The translations under genes were made by a program, and so were the position numbers. A stretch of 64,000 bases of DNA from Zea mays (Eukaryota > Streptophyta > Magnoliopsida > Poales > Poaceae): the NCBI RefSeq assembly GCF_902167145.1, contig NC_050097.1:142687982-142751981 (forward strand), given 5' to 3'. The notes below the pieces were generated by a model. It was not told where the DNA came from. It was given only the letters and a program-made list of their open reading frames with translations, and did not search any database. Below are positions 31,001-43,126 of the stretch, piece by piece. How positions within the stretch are numbered: the stretch's first letter is position 1; each line of letters opens with the position of its first letter.

Positions 31001-32585
31001 CCTTTCTTATTTTTCTAAAGTTTGGGCAGAAATAACCTTTAATGGACATTCTTGGTTTATTTTTGTACACTAGGTGCTCAGTATTTTTAAACAGTGTATA
31101 TGCTAGGTAAGTATCTCTACAAATTTTCTCCTAGTATAGAAGTATTCCTATTTTTCTCTGTATTAATAAGGTTTCGGTAGTTTCCTAATTTAAATCCAAA
31201 CTTCACCTGGTGTATATGCGAGGACTCCGACCTAACCAAGGCGGCATAGCACAATCCATTGAGTCGGGGAGCTTCACGGGAGGTCAGGGAGGTCGTGGGT
31301 GCGAGGAATCGAAGAATGGTTCACCTGGTGGCCAGGTCTACGAGTGGTGGCGGGCGGCCGAAGTCCGGCGATGGTGATCCTGCTGCTCCGGTGAGGCAGT
31401 GTCTCGATCCTTGCTTGGAGAAGCTTCACGGTTCCACGGGGAAACTATACAGAGGCTCGGGTGAGGCTAGGGGTCTCTGGGAATGGCTGGCCGCGATGGC
31501 CGGCGTTCGGGTGGCTCGGGCGAGCGGTGCAGAGCTCGCTGGAGCTAAGGACTGGGCTGGGACAGTGAGGGCAAGCGTGGAGTGAAGTGTTGCACATCCG
31601 GGGATGGCTTTTAAAGGCGCGAGCGAGCATGACTGAGGGCTGCTCTGACATGCGCTCGGGGCGTGCGCGGAGGAGCGCCAGTGTGCGCTTTGCCGCCTGG
31701 GCACGACATCGAGCACGAGGCAGCGCTGAGAGTGATCACTTTCAGGCGCCCATTGGCGGCAAATCTCCACAATTATGGCCATGATCCCTTTGTGAGATCT
31801 CTTCACTGGACCTTCCTTTGTCGTTTGTGTGTGGCTACCTATGGATTTTGTTGACTAGAGCCGAAGATATGGGGCGCTCTAGTAGGGTTTGTCTCACTGC
31901 GTGAATCCACGATAAAATCCTTGACTTGACGTGTCTAGGACACGAATCTTGATGCCATCTTCACACGTTGCAGAGGGGTTAATTTAGCACAATTTTGTCA
32001 ATGGGAGCTTAGGGTTTTGAGTTAGGGATCAAGGTGAACGTGCCCGAGTTCTAGGTGAGGGCTGAAATTCAGAAATCTGAATTTTCAGATTTCTATAGAG
32101 AGCCCCCACTTGCATGGCCTTTTTGGGGATTTTGAACAGTTATTTTGGCCAAACTTTTCTAATAGTTTTTCTAGCTTACCAAGTATATTTCAAGTTTTAT
32201 AATTGGTTCTGGCCATGATTTCACATTTTTCATTCTCCTTTTTCAAATTTCCTTTTTGCACTAAAATGGCTTAATTAGGGGTGTTTTAGGGTTTGAGCAA
32301 GTTTCTCACTTTGAGGTGCATGATATGTTTAAGGTATGATCCTTAAGATAAAAATACTTAGTTAAATATTTGCTACTAAATTTTTGGTGTCTTTTGCTCA
32401 ATTGGATTCACATGTGATAATGTTGTTGAGGTTAGCAATGAGAAGAACCCTAGGACACACTGGGGTGTTACAATATTTATGGATCCAGTTTCTGCTGACT
32501 TGCATGCCATGCGATATTAGCGAAAACTACCATTTATTGTTTGTGATTTTCTCGTGTATCCCGTTCGCGAAACATCTCAACAGTT
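28097..32585. repeat. Tandem repeat (unit about 140 bp) split by a solo LTR
   Basis: Copy 1 is 28097-28237. Copy 2 starts at 28238 (ctactaaatgaaaccggttac), is cut at 28278 and resumes at 32473 with atggatccagtttctgctgac, running to about 32585 (cgttcgcgaaacatctcaa). Removing the insertion restores a near-identical second unit. The repeat lies at the right side of the Mutator-like element. Confidence 0.85.
28279..32472 (-). mobile_element. Solo LTR, 4194 bp, Ty3/gypsy Tekay/Del-like
   Basis: On the minus strand it starts TGTAACACCCCAGTGTG and ends CGGTTCCGCCACA. The 5-bp duplication ATATT flanks it (28274-28278 and 32473-32477). No gag, pol, primer site or second LTR copy is present, so it is a solo LTR left by recombination between the two LTRs. 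Length, the TGTAACACC start and a GC-rich block (31200-31800, with overlapping meaningless open frames) are typical of the long LTRs of chromodomain Ty3/gypsy elements in grasses. Its insertion interrupts a tandem repeat of the Mutator-like element. Confidence 0.85.
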
Positions 32586-32599
32586 TAAGCTAAAAGACA

Positions 32600-33039
32600 A
32601 ACTCGTTTATGTTTTTTCACGAATGATTTACGATTTGGTCCGACCGGACCAGAAAACCTGCGCGCTGCCCCAATTGGCAAATTGGCTGGGGCGTTCTGTT
32701 ACTAATGGGTTTTATCTATTAGATTAGATGGGTTTTGCTTAGAATAATCTGTACTCTTATAGTTTCATTGTTTTGTGAGACCCAACTCAGGATCTTCATC
32801 TTTATTCGCATATTAAATTGTATCTTTTTAATTATTGCTCGTGTTTTTGATTTCACTTATAGGGATTAGCCTTCATGTCGAGGTCAATCGAGTTGCACCG
32901 GTTGATAACCAAAGGGCATGTGGTGCTACAATTGTGGGGTTCGGATCTGCCGATTATAAGCCAGACCATGTGTGTCTCGTGCTAACCAATCAAGAGTTAT
33001 CCATCACGTGACAGACGTTCAGGCACCCCATTCCCATCA
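32600..33039 (+). mobile_element. gypsy A 5' LTR, right part
   Basis: The segment contains blocks familiar from the 3' end of grass Ty3/gypsy LTRs (gttgcaccggttgataaccaaagggcatgtgg is shortened here to gggcatgtggtg; ccatcacgtgacagacgttcagg) and ends cccattcccatca directly before a Met-type primer site. The border with the Mutator-like element near 32600-32700 is approximate. Confidence 0.65.
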
Positions 33040-33041
33040 AG

Positions 33042-33054
33042 TGGTAATAAGAGC
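33042..33054 (+). other. Degenerate primer-binding site of gypsy A
   Basis: TGGTAATAAGAGC differs by two bases from TGGTATCAGAGC-type sites complementary to the 3' end of initiator tRNA-Met, and it sits two bases after the LTR end. This fixes the + orientation of gypsy A. Confidence 0.65.
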
Positions 33055-34085
33055 AACTTTTTTTGTCAGATTTGCCTAAATCTTAGTTTTGTTTTCATCC
33101 TAGAGTCCACAAAAAGCCTCATAAAAAACCCCATACCTATGGCTTATAGAGCCTACAATTTCGTTTACAATTGGTTTTATTGAGATTGTTTTCATGTGGT
33201 TTAAGTTTATTGCTGGTCATAGCATCACGTGTTAGGAAATATTTCATTGCTTTTGCATTGTATTTTCTATTTTCATCCCATTCCACAATCCTAAAATACA
33301 CACCGATCCACTACCTAATCGGTTTTCCCTTGCTAGCCACCTCTGCATTAACTCCTTCTTTGCAAGACATCGCTAGATCAGAAACCCTTTGAGCCTTTCA
33401 TCCTAGAGTACCTTACAAGTATCCCTCAACTATGCTACTTTTATTTCTGAGATCAATCGTGGTTCCCGTGGGGTTTTGGAAGACAAAATCTGATTTTATC
33501 TCCTCTACTGGATACCATTTAGTAAAACCATGATAACATTCATATACAAACTCTGATTGAGGTGAATTTTTATTTCAAATTGTGTGAAATTTAATTTTAC
33601 ATCTGAATTTGTGCTACTTCGCATATGATCAAAGTTTGGTGCCCAAATTCTCTCGAGAAGGTACCGAATTTGGCCTCTAAAGGTTGTAGGTCTAGGCTGA
33701 AATTTTCACTATTGGGGTCGTCTACTACCTCTTTACATGTGTACCTCCCCATTTCATAAAAAAGAGACAAAGCAAAAAAAGAGAAAGAAAGAAAGATAGA
33801 AGAACAAAAATGTAAAAAGATAGAAAAAAGAGAACAACAAAAATGGAACAGATAGAGCAAAAGAAAATTGGAGACAATCTAGTTTTGGTTCTTTCTATTG
33901 TCCATGTGCTATCTCCCTTGTTGTCTTTTCTTGTTCATCTTAGGCTAGGCTTATAGCACGTGTTAAAGCAGCAACAACCTCCCATTGAATTCTTATTCAA
34001 CTTTACTTTCGGTTCTAGAATTGTTTTTCTTTTAGCCACTACATATAGCCTTCCTACAGCTCCATATATAATGTCTTTTGATTAG
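33055..34085 (+). other. gypsy A leader before gag
   Basis: No coding motif. It includes a purine-rich A/G tract (33755-33870) of the kind found in the untranslated leaders of Ty3/gypsy elements. It is cut at 34086 by the Tekay-type element, whose TSD ATTAG occupies 34081-34085; the same leader/gag sequence resumes at 59087. Confidence 0.55.
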
Positions 34086-37000
34086 TTTAACACCCTGAAT
34101 TTGGGGGTATAAAATTTCTTTCTAATTACCTACCAAATTCAAGTGTTACTCTTCTCTCTCTAATCTCTCTCTCTTTTCCTTTTAGTTAGAGTTAGGTTAA
34201 TTAGGTGATAGATTAATTATTTGTTTTGTCAAAACAAAATGGGTCATGGAATGTTGCATCATGCTGAGCTTAAAATATTCTTTGAATTGTTGCACATGTT
34301 TGATTTAGTTTAATTTTGAAACTAGGTTTGAATTTGAATTGAAAACCCTAGGAAAATAAAATAGAAAAGTCATTAGAAATTTCAGAGAAAAAGAAAAGGC
34401 CAATTCAGCCTAGCCGGCCCAGCCAGGCCGCGCGAGCGTGCCCGCGTTGCCTAACAGGTGGACCCCACCTGCCAGCGACCGCCCGCGTCCGCGCACGCAC
34501 GCTCTCTCTCCCTCTCCCCCTCCCGCTGCCCGGTGGGCTAGGCCTGTCAGCGCCGATCCCCTCGCGCACGCGCTCGTCCTCTCTCTCCGCCCCACGAACC
34601 CCACTCATCAGTCCCCTCGTCCCTAACCTCCCGTCCGCGCACTCCCACCGTGGACGCGCCCACGTCCGCGCATTTCCCAGCCACCTTCGCTTGCCCTCGA
34701 CCCCTTTTGAGCCCGCACCTCGCTCGCCCACTCCCCCTGCTCATTTGTGCCCTCAGCCAAGCACTCTCGCCCTGCGCGCGTCCAGGTAGCTCCTCCGCTG
34801 CTCACCGAAGTCCGCCGCCCGTTCTACGACCGCCGTCGAGCCCGTGCCACGCCCGTTGCCTCGGTGAGTTCTGCCTCACCGTCAGCAACTCAGGACACTT
34901 CTCGGATTGCCCCCAGTCCCTTTGGTTCGCCCGGTCCGCTTTCACCGGAGTCTTCCCCGTGCAGCCGGAGTCCACCATCGTCGACCCGAGGCTTCCCCGC
35001 GTCCCCGCCGTCACCCAAGCGCCCCTGAGTCTGCACTCGAGTTGAGCAACCTTCCCATGCCCTTATTTCACCTAGTACTGCCCTAGTGTTCGCGCAATTC
35101 CTCGTCGGAGTTGATCCGCGTTGCCGTGTTCTGCGCCCTCTAGTGCCCACACACCGGTATTGCGCCCATGGCTGAGTTCGCCTTGTCGACCTGAACGCGC
35201 CCGAGCCATTCCCCAAACCCCTAGAGCCCTGCCATGGCTGTCCCCCTCGTCTCCGGCGAAACCTCGTCGCGAGGTCAAGCGGCGCCACCGCACTCAAGAC
35301 CTGTCGCCGGTCGTTGGATCTCGGACATCCATCTGAGATCTGGCGGTCTGGGTTTAATTAGAACCAATCCAATCACAACTGTCTGATTCACACCTGACCA
35401 CTCGGATTCGCGCCCTCACCCACGCCCCTGCCGCTGGGCCCGACCTGTCAGCCCTACCTTAGGTTGCTGACACCCCGAGCCAACCTGTCAGCGCTCGCTG
35501 CGCGCCCGTGCTCGCATGCTCGTCTATGGGATCTAATCTAGGCCGTTGATCGGAGATCGGACGGTCAGTTTAGCCCCGTACCCCTTCGCTTGGTAAAATT
35601 GTTAATGAAACCCTCGGTTTTTCGAGAATCAACCCGTCGTCCGTAGGTTTTGCGCGCAGACCCCTGAACTCTTATAATCAGATCCCCTGGCTTTTTAAAT
35701 AATCACAGAATTGGGCTTAGTTCCATATTTCAAACTTCAAAATTTGTTTATTTCATATCTTTTTCATATGAACTCCAAATTTAGTGGTTCAAATTGCAAA
35801 ATGTTCATAGAAATATTCTCTGTCTAAATAAGTTATGTTCATCCACAGTCTGAGTACTCTAATTTTTGCTCTAAGCTATAGGCTAGTTTATGAGTTGATT
35901 TATTTATTTAAGAAAATAAATAAAAAGGAAATGCTAATGGTACTTAATTGTTTAATTTTGTGGGGTTAATAAAATGTTGTGTATGAATTGATCCCTGGTA
36001 TAATTTTTGGGTCTCACTAAAATTAGTGGCACTAAACTATATAGTCCATATTATCTAGGTAATCACTGATCTCTAAATATAATAATCCCTAGCATTTAAG
36101 TCTACCCTTTATGTTCATAGTGTCTTATCAAACTTGTGTTCACTTGATTGTACATGTTTGGTGTGTTGTTCATTTGTACTTTCCAAATGTATTGAATGTA
36201 TGATCGCCTTATTTAGACAACAAGCATCCCGTGGTTCCTGAGTGTGTTGCCGAAGATCTTCCTGAGCAGCAACTTGGTGAAGGAAAGTGTCCTCAGACCT
36301 ATTATATCCTATTTACTTTATAATTCACTGTCCCGCATTACATTATTGAAACCTAAGGATTGACTAGTCTGTATTTAATTATCCTTGTTTACCTTTTGGG
36401 TTATCATGGTTAGCACTATGCTATTGCTTTACTTTAATCAATGAACATGATGTGAATATTTATGATACGATGATGTTATCCCGATGATGATCATGTGATA
36501 CTTTAGGGTACTCAGGCTGTTTCATGAGTACCTCTCCGTAAGGACCTATTTGGGGAGTGACAACCCGGGATAACAGTGCAACCACGAGGGTGGAATGGGA
36601 CGCCCTTAGCTGATTAATTAGAGGAACCAGAGGAGTAGTTGGCTTCACCGTAGGGCCGTTAATAGGGTCCGGGCACAGTAGTTGCTCTGCCAAGGCTGGT
36701 TGCAGAGGTTCTTGATTTGGTTTTGTTAGTCACCCTTTCTTTGGAGAGAGGTACTGTGTTTATCAAACTGGAGAAACCTAACGGGCAGCTATGACCTATT
36801 CGAAATCTTTGTAAAGACTACATAGTGATACCCTGCCGGACCACCTAGGTAGCGGTCAATGGAGATTGACTCTTTCCTGGCAGAATGGGAATCATGGCTT
36901 GTGGGTAAAGTGTGTGACCTCTACAGAGTGTTAGAAACTACTATATCAGTCATGCTCACGGTTAAGAGTGGCCTTGCGATCCTCTTTGATTAGAAGAACT

Positions 37001-37609
37001 CTGGTTACTTTTATGATGATAATTAAAGATGATGGTACAATTATGATCTTTGGTATTTCCTCTTGTGGAGGGAGTACATTTAGGTAATAACTGGGTTTAT
37101 TACTAAAACTTGGCTCTACTAATAGTAATAAATACTTGACCAACTAAAAGCAACTGCTTAACCTTAACTCCACATACAGCTAGTCCACTCTAGCCAAACG
37201 AAACATTTGCTGAGTACGTTGATGTGTACTCACCCTTGATTTACAAACCACCCCACCCTAGGTTGTCCCCACTATACTCAGTGCTCAGGAGGAGATGTTG
37301 GCAACATGGAGGATTTTGAGGAGTTTCAGGACTACGACGAGTTCTAGTTATCTTAGTGGCAAACCCCCAGACAGCTGCATGTGAAGGCCTTATCTTCTAC
37401 GTTTCGTATTTCCACACTTTGATGTTAAAATGACTATGTTATAGACTCAGTGGATGTCTTGGACATCTTGTTGTAATAAAGTACTTTTCCGCTATTTACT
37501 TGGAGCATTGTGTGATGATGTCCAATTATGTAATCGTTGTGTACGTGAGTTCTGATCCTGGCACGTACATGGTTCGCATTCGGTTTGCCTTCCAAAACTG
37601 GTTGTGACA
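34086..37609 (+). repeat. 5' LTR of the Tekay-type element
   Basis: 3524 bp. It holds a very GC-rich block (about 34390-35610) that the 3' LTR lacks; overlapping open frames there (for example 34650-35045) lack domains and I do not count them as genes. From 35610 on the two LTRs align to the end. Its first bases are TTTAACACC where the 3' LTR has TGTAACACC, a decayed terminus. Confidence 0.92.
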
Positions 37610-37613
37610 TAAG

Positions 37614-37626
37614 TGGTATCAAAGCC
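37614..37626 (+). other. Primer-binding site of the Tekay-type element
   Basis: TGGTATCAAAGCC follows the LTR end by four bases and matches the 3' end complement of initiator tRNA-Met apart from one base, as usual for chromoviruses. Confidence 0.9.
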
Positions 37627-37843
37627 TTACTGACTGTAGGATCGCTAACCTAGACTAGAACGGTCACCCTAAGGACTATAGACATCTACCCTTACCTTGA
37701 CCTTAGTGTCATTTCAAAAGTTGGTCATCTTGACCAATTCTATGTTATTACTCATCTCACAAAATTTTGTCTCACTTTTCTTTCAGTTACTTTCTGGTAT
37801 TATAGTTCTGCTCTCACTATTGTGCTTATGATGTCTTTTGTAG

Positions 37844-38871
37844 ATGGCTCGTATTAGATGCACTGCACGTAAGTCACTGATCCCCTTTTTGCCTTCTCGC
37901 CTGGCGGAGCGCCCACTGCGTCGCACGGTGCCAGGTCAGTCCAGCCACCTGGAAAGACTGCATCGTCACCTGCACGAGGAGCAGGAGCGTCGATGCCAGG
38001 AGCAGGAGCATGAGCAGCAGGACTCTTCCCCCTCGCCTCAGCTGGAGGTGCAGTCTGGGAGGCAGCCTCCCCCTGCACCTCAGCCAGAGAAGCCCCCTGC
38101 ACCACCATAGAGCATCACGGATGCTAAAGGAGACCCTGATTGAGACGGAGACGACGACGACGCCGGTGGCAGTTCAAGCCACAGCACGGAGCTCTCGGAG
38201 GAGTAGGAGCCGGAGGGATGGATCGCTAGACCCATCACACGCGACGCCGCTCGTGGGTGTCACTTCCACGACGCTATCGACACCTTGTTGCGTCAGGCCT
38301 TTGACCGACATACTTGGTCCATCGAGTACCATTGTGTAGTCTACTAGCATTGTCGCGGGTTATACCCGGATCAGTGGAGGCTACTTGCTTGGTGCGCCGT
38401 CCAGACAATGATCTTCGGGGTGCAGAGGCATTCTTAGAGCATTATTCTATCACTGAGAGGGACACTGCCGAGGCAGCCATGCAAGATGTAGCACGACGTG
38501 CACTTTTGCAGTACTGCTTGTTGTTCATCGGGGTAGCTGATGGCCTTAACCTGAAGTACTACCCTCGTCGTTCGACCGACGGTGCTGGAGGTGTGATTGT
38601 CTCGCCCGTCGGTGAAGGCAATCCCAGGCTAAGCAGCATGGTCAACTTGGTCGCCGTGCTCAACACCGAGCTAGACCATGCCCTTGACGAGTTGGGCAAG
38701 GTTCTGACGGAGGTTGTGGAATTGCGTGCTGAGTGCGCAGCGCGCCACTATTTGGATGGTGGTTATCCCGCCCCTGTCGGGATTCAGCAGCCTTACCGTT
38801 CGCCACCCCGTGGTTGCTTCGATTATGGTACCCCTGACTGTAGGACCTAGATAGATTTGGATCCCTAGATC
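37844..38871 (+). pseudogene. Pre-gag ORF of the Tekay-type element with a histone H3-like N terminus
   Basis: The first 88 codons are open from an ATG and begin MARIRCTARKS, which matches the H3 tail MARTKQTARKS at 8 of 11 positions. A Gln/Glu/Pro-rich part follows, then stops at 38108, 38138 and 38203, an acidic DGDDDDAGG stretch, and a frameshift near 38430 into an open region ending at 38850 (landmarks YSITERDTAEAAMQDVARRALLQ, shortened, and SPVGEGNPRLSSMVNLVAVLN; YRSPPRGCFDYGTPDCRT). I recognise the arrangement as a separate ORF upstream of gag that occurs in grass elements of this kind; it has no established function. Here it is broken. Confidence 0.6.
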
Positions 38872-39210
38872 AATGGAGTCAGAGTCTATAATAATGCATA
38901 ATTCAGTGTTTTAGGACCTAGTTAGAGTTAGTTTGCTTATCATATGTTGGATGCTTGTCGTGATGAACTTGTAATGAAGTTGGATCTTTGTAATGATTGT
39001 CACCAAGGTGTGGGTATCCTCTAACACTTGGTGTCGCTATTAATAAAGTTAGTTGTTTAGTTGGGTAATCCCTTTATTTCCACTTCCCTCTTTATCTGAG
39101 AAGCTGTCAGTGAAGATGATCAATTGTTCAGTGCTATGAAGATTTCCATATATCTTTTCTTATGCTGAAAGACTGCAGAGTCAGATCTGATGTGTGTGTG
39201 CTTTCTATAG
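38872..39210 (+). other. Spacer between pre-gag ORF and gag
   Basis: AT-rich, with no coding motif. It ends in a pyrimidine-rich acceptor-like stretch just before the gag ATG. Confidence 0.5.
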
Positions 39211-40440
39211 ATGTCTGAGAACAGGTGTCGAGGTGCATGGCGTGCTCAGCCGGAGCAGCAGGCACCCCAGGAGGAGGCAGCCCAGCAGCAACAGTTGCCA
39301 CCGCCACCCCCGATGACCGTTGAGCAAATGTTCCTGATGCAGACCCAAGCAGTCTAAGCAATTGGTCAGACCTTAGCAGCAATGCAGCAGGTGCAGCAGC
39401 AGCCACCCCCACCTCAACCCCAAGTGCAAGTACAGATGTCGCACATGCCTAGAGACAAGCGGGCAGAATTCATGAGGTGCCATCCCCCTGTCTTTTCCCA
39501 TTCTACTGATTCCATGGACATCGAAGATTCGCTGCGTACTGTGGAGCGTGAGTTGCACACTGCTTAGTGCAACGATCGCGAGAAGGTTCTATATGGTCCC
39601 TATCTGCTAAGGGGAGCAGCGCAGTCCTAGTGGGAGTCTTACCTCGCCACCCATGCCGACCCTGAAGCCATCACCTAGGAGGAGTTCAGGGACAACTTCC
39701 GTCTTTACCATGTGCGTGAAGGACTGATGATAGTAAGGATGGAGGAATTTCTGGCTTTGAAGCAAGGTCCCCTGTCTGTCAGTGAGTACAGCGACAAGTT
39801 TCTACAGCTGTCACGTTACACACCAGAAGATGTCAACACGGATGCTAAGAGGCAATACCATTTTCTGAGAGGTCTGGTTGACCCCCTTCACTAACAGCTG
39901 ATGAACCACACTTTCCCTACCTTCCAGCATTTGAACAACAGAGCAATCATGACTGAAAGGAAGCGTCGGGAGATGGAAGATAGGAAACGCAAGATTGGTG
40001 GGTCTCAGGCCGGGAGTAGCAGTCACCCTCGCTACTCAGGCAACCCACCCCAGCAATCCAGCACCAGAATCAGCATCAGCACCAACAGTAGTATCAGAGA
40101 CAGTTTCCTCAGCAGCAGCAGCAGTAGTACCGTCAGAGCAACCAGCAGCGAGGAAATCAGTACCAGCTTCAGAACAACTAGGCAACTCGCCTTCCTGCCC
40201 CAGCAACCAACCAGAACAACCAAGCAGCTCTAGCGCAAGTAGGAGGCCGCGCATGCTTCTATTATGGGGAACAAAACCACTGAACGAAGCACTGTCCAAA
40301 GAAGGCAACCCAACAGTCGCCAGCAGTCAATACCCTAGCCAGACAAGGAGCACCACAGCAAGCACAATGAGGTCGTGGTCAGGCTTACAACCGTGGAAAG
40401 GTGAACCACCTGGAGGCCGAAGCAATCTAGGATGCTCAGG
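39211..40440 (+). pseudogene. gag: gag relic of the Tekay-type element
   Basis: The frame starts MSENRCRG and shows a Gln/Pro-rich N terminus, then capsid blocks CHPPVFSHSTDSMDIED, YLLRGAAQS, EEFRDNFRLYHVREGLM and FLALKQGPLSVSEYSDKF. Stops occur near 39355 (TAA), 39565, 39628 and 39676 (TAG) and 39892 (TAA). After a frameshift near 40040 a Gln/Asn-rich linker leads to a zinc-knuckle relic at about 40247-40290 that reads CFYYGEQNH-stop-TKHC: the second Cys is Tyr and a stop follows the His. The knuckle would bind RNA in a working Gag. Confidence 0.85.
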
Positions 40441-43126
40441 ACGTGGTAGTAGGTATGTTTCTAGTCGAATCCCATCCAGCAAAAGTATTGTTTGACACTG
40501 GTGCCACACATTCTTTTGTTTCTAAATCTTGGGTAGAAGCACATAACATCCCCATAGAACCAACGATTCCACCTTTAAGAGTTAATTCAGTTGGGGGGGA
40601 AGTTCAATCTGATAGAATTTGTCTGAATCTAATGATGAAATAAGGGGGATAGACTTCCCCGCTAACCTAGCAGTAATGGGTATGTCATCCTAGGGATTAA
40701 TCGGCTACACAGAAACAAAGCCACTATTAGTTGTGATTAGAGAACAGTCAAGTTGGTGTCCCCATCCAGAAAGCAAGTAGTAACTGGATTATATTTGCCT
40801 GAACAAGAAGAAGGAGCACGTCACTATTTGTCGGTAGACGACAAGGAGGCCAACCCAATTGATGATATTAAAATCGTGTCGGAGTTTCCCGATGTGTTCC
40901 TTGAGGAGTTACCAGGCATGCCACCAGAAAGGAAAGTTGAATTGGCCATAGAGCTTAACCCAGGCACCGCCCCTATTTACAAGAGAGCCTATCGAGTGTC
41001 CAGACCAGAATTGGTGGAACTCAAGAAGCAAATTGGTGAGTTGTTGGAGAAAGGCTACATCAGACCAAGTACCTCGCCTTGGACAACCCTAATGCTATTT
41101 GTGGAGAAGAAGGATGGTACAAAGAGGATGTGCATTGATTACAGATCCTTGAATGAAGTCACTGTCAAGAATAAGTACCCCCTGCCTAGAATTGAAGACC
41201 TATTCGATCAGTTGAGAGGAGCCAGTGTGTTCTCAAAGATAGATCTGAGATCAGGTTACCAGCAGCTCAGGATCCGACCCTCGGATGTACCGAAGACATC
41301 ATTTATCACCAAGTATGGACTATATGAGTTCACGGTCATGTCATTCGGTTTGATGAATGCGCTAGCTTACTTCATGTACTTGATGAAAAGTGTGTTCATG
41401 GACTACCTCGACCAGTTTGTAGTGGTGTTCATTGATGATATCCTTGTATTTTCCCAGAATGAACAAGAGCATGAGGAGCATTTGAGGAAAGTGCTTCAGA
41501 GGCTACGAGATTGTCAGTTGTATGCCAAGCTTAGCAAGTGCGAGTTCTGGATTAGCGAAGTCCTGTTCTTAGGTGATATTATAAACCGAGATGGACTGGC
41601 TATGGATCCAAACAAAGTAGCAGCGATTTTGGACTGGAAAGCACCGAAAGATGTCCGAGGAACCAAGAGTTTCATCAGAATGGCCAGTTACTATCGGCGT
41701 TTTGTTGAAGGTTTCTCCAAGATTGCCAGGCCAATGACAGACTTGTTGGCAAAGAAGGTTGAGTTCAAATGGACCCCAGCATGCCAAGAGTCCTTTGACA
41801 TGTTAAAGAAGAAGTTGACAACAGCACCAGTATTGATTCTGCTAGATGTCCACAAGCCATTTTCAGTATATTGTGATGCTTTGTACACCAGACTGGGATG
41901 TGTGTTAATGCAGGAAGGGAAAGTAGTGGCATACTCGTCCTGCCAGCTGAAGGTTCATGTGAAGAATTACCCCACTCATGATCTGGAGTTAGCAGTAGTG
42001 GTTCATGCACTGAAGACCTGGAGACATTATTTATATGGGCAGAAGTGTGATATCTACACGGATCACAAGAGCCTCAAGTACATATTTACTCAGTCAGAGC
42101 TAAACATGAGGCAGCGAAGATGGCTAGAGTTGATCAAGGATTATGAGTTGCAGATACATTATCACCCAGGCAAAGTAAACATGGTTGCAGATGCTTTGAG
42201 CAGAAAGAGTCAAGTTAATATGTTGGCCGCTCACCCGATGCCGTATGAGCTAGCAAAGGAATTTGACAGGATGAGTCTCAGATTTCTGAACAAAACTCAA
42301 GGAGTGAGAGTCGAGCTGGAACCCACCCTAGAGCAAGATATCGGGAAGGGCCGGAAAGACGATGAGAAGATCAATGAGATCCGACAGCTGATCATAGATG
42401 GGAAAGGTCCTGATTTCCGTGAAGACGCAGAAGGAATGGTATGGTTCGAGGAGAGGCTGTGTGTTCCCAACATCAAATCGATCCGAGAACTGATTCTCAA
42501 GGAAGCTCATGAGACAGCATATTCTATACACCCTGGTAGTGAGAAGATGTACCAAGACCTAAAGAAAAGATTCTGGTGGTACGGTATGATAACGGAGATA
42601 GCAGAGTATGTTGCCAGATGCGACAGTTGTTAGACGATCAAGACAGAACACCAGAGGCCCATAGGTTTATTGCAGCCGTTGCAGATTCCTCAGTGGAAAT
42701 GGGATGAGATTGGGATGGATTCATAGTTGGTCTGCCCCGCACTCGTGCAGGATATGACTCCATCTGGGTAGTAGTGGACCATTTAACAAAGGCGACTCAT
42801 TTCATACCAGTCAAGACCACCTATAACAACGCAGTGTTGGCAGAATTATACATGTCTCAGATTGTGTGCTTGCATGGCGTTCCAAATAAGATAGTATTAC
42901 ACAGAGGCACCCAGTTCACTTCTGATTTTTGGCAGCAGCTACACGAAGCTTTGGGTACACAGTTGAAGTTCAGTTCAGGTTATCACCCGCAGACAGATGG
43001 TCAGACAGAGAGAACCAACCAGATCCTTGAAGACATGTTGAGGGCTTGTGCATTGCAAGACAAGTTAGGTTGGGACAAGAGGCTACCATATGCAGAATTC
43101 TCCTACAACAACAACTACCAAGCCAG

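Larger units (their letters stand above)
3871..32600. mobile_element. Decayed Mutator-like element with Ulp1 protease and FAR1-type transposase genes (composite)
   Basis: Two convergent gene relics define the unit: a C48/Ulp1-type cysteine protease gene on + (5.7-23.6 kb) and a FAR1/MULE transposase gene on - (24.15-27.7 kb). Mutator-like elements with an added Ulp1-like gene are known in plants (for example the Kaonashi group). After removing the nested CACTA (6603-13070), Tat element (14689-22053) and solo LTR (28279-32472), about 10.5 kb remains, a plausible autonomous size. I could not find long terminal inverted repeats or a 9-bp TSD, so both borders are approximate and inferred from where gypsy A LTR sequence stops and resumes. 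Confidence 0.6.

Noticed and set aside
31259..31854. Overlapping open frames of 60-126 codons on both strands
   Set aside because: They lie in the GC-rich block of the 4.2 kb solo LTR, overlap each other on both strands and contain no domain; GC-rich DNA is poor in stop codons by chance.
28279..32472. A complete small LTR retrotransposon or large retrotransposon derivative
   Set aside because: No internal direct repeat of the termini, primer site or purine tract was found, so a solo LTR is the simpler reading.
34405..35336. Long GC-rich open frames (up to 135 codons) that look like genes
   Set aside because: They sit in the 5' LTR of the Tekay-type element, and the whole block is absent from its 3' LTR. 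No motif or splice structure supports a gene.
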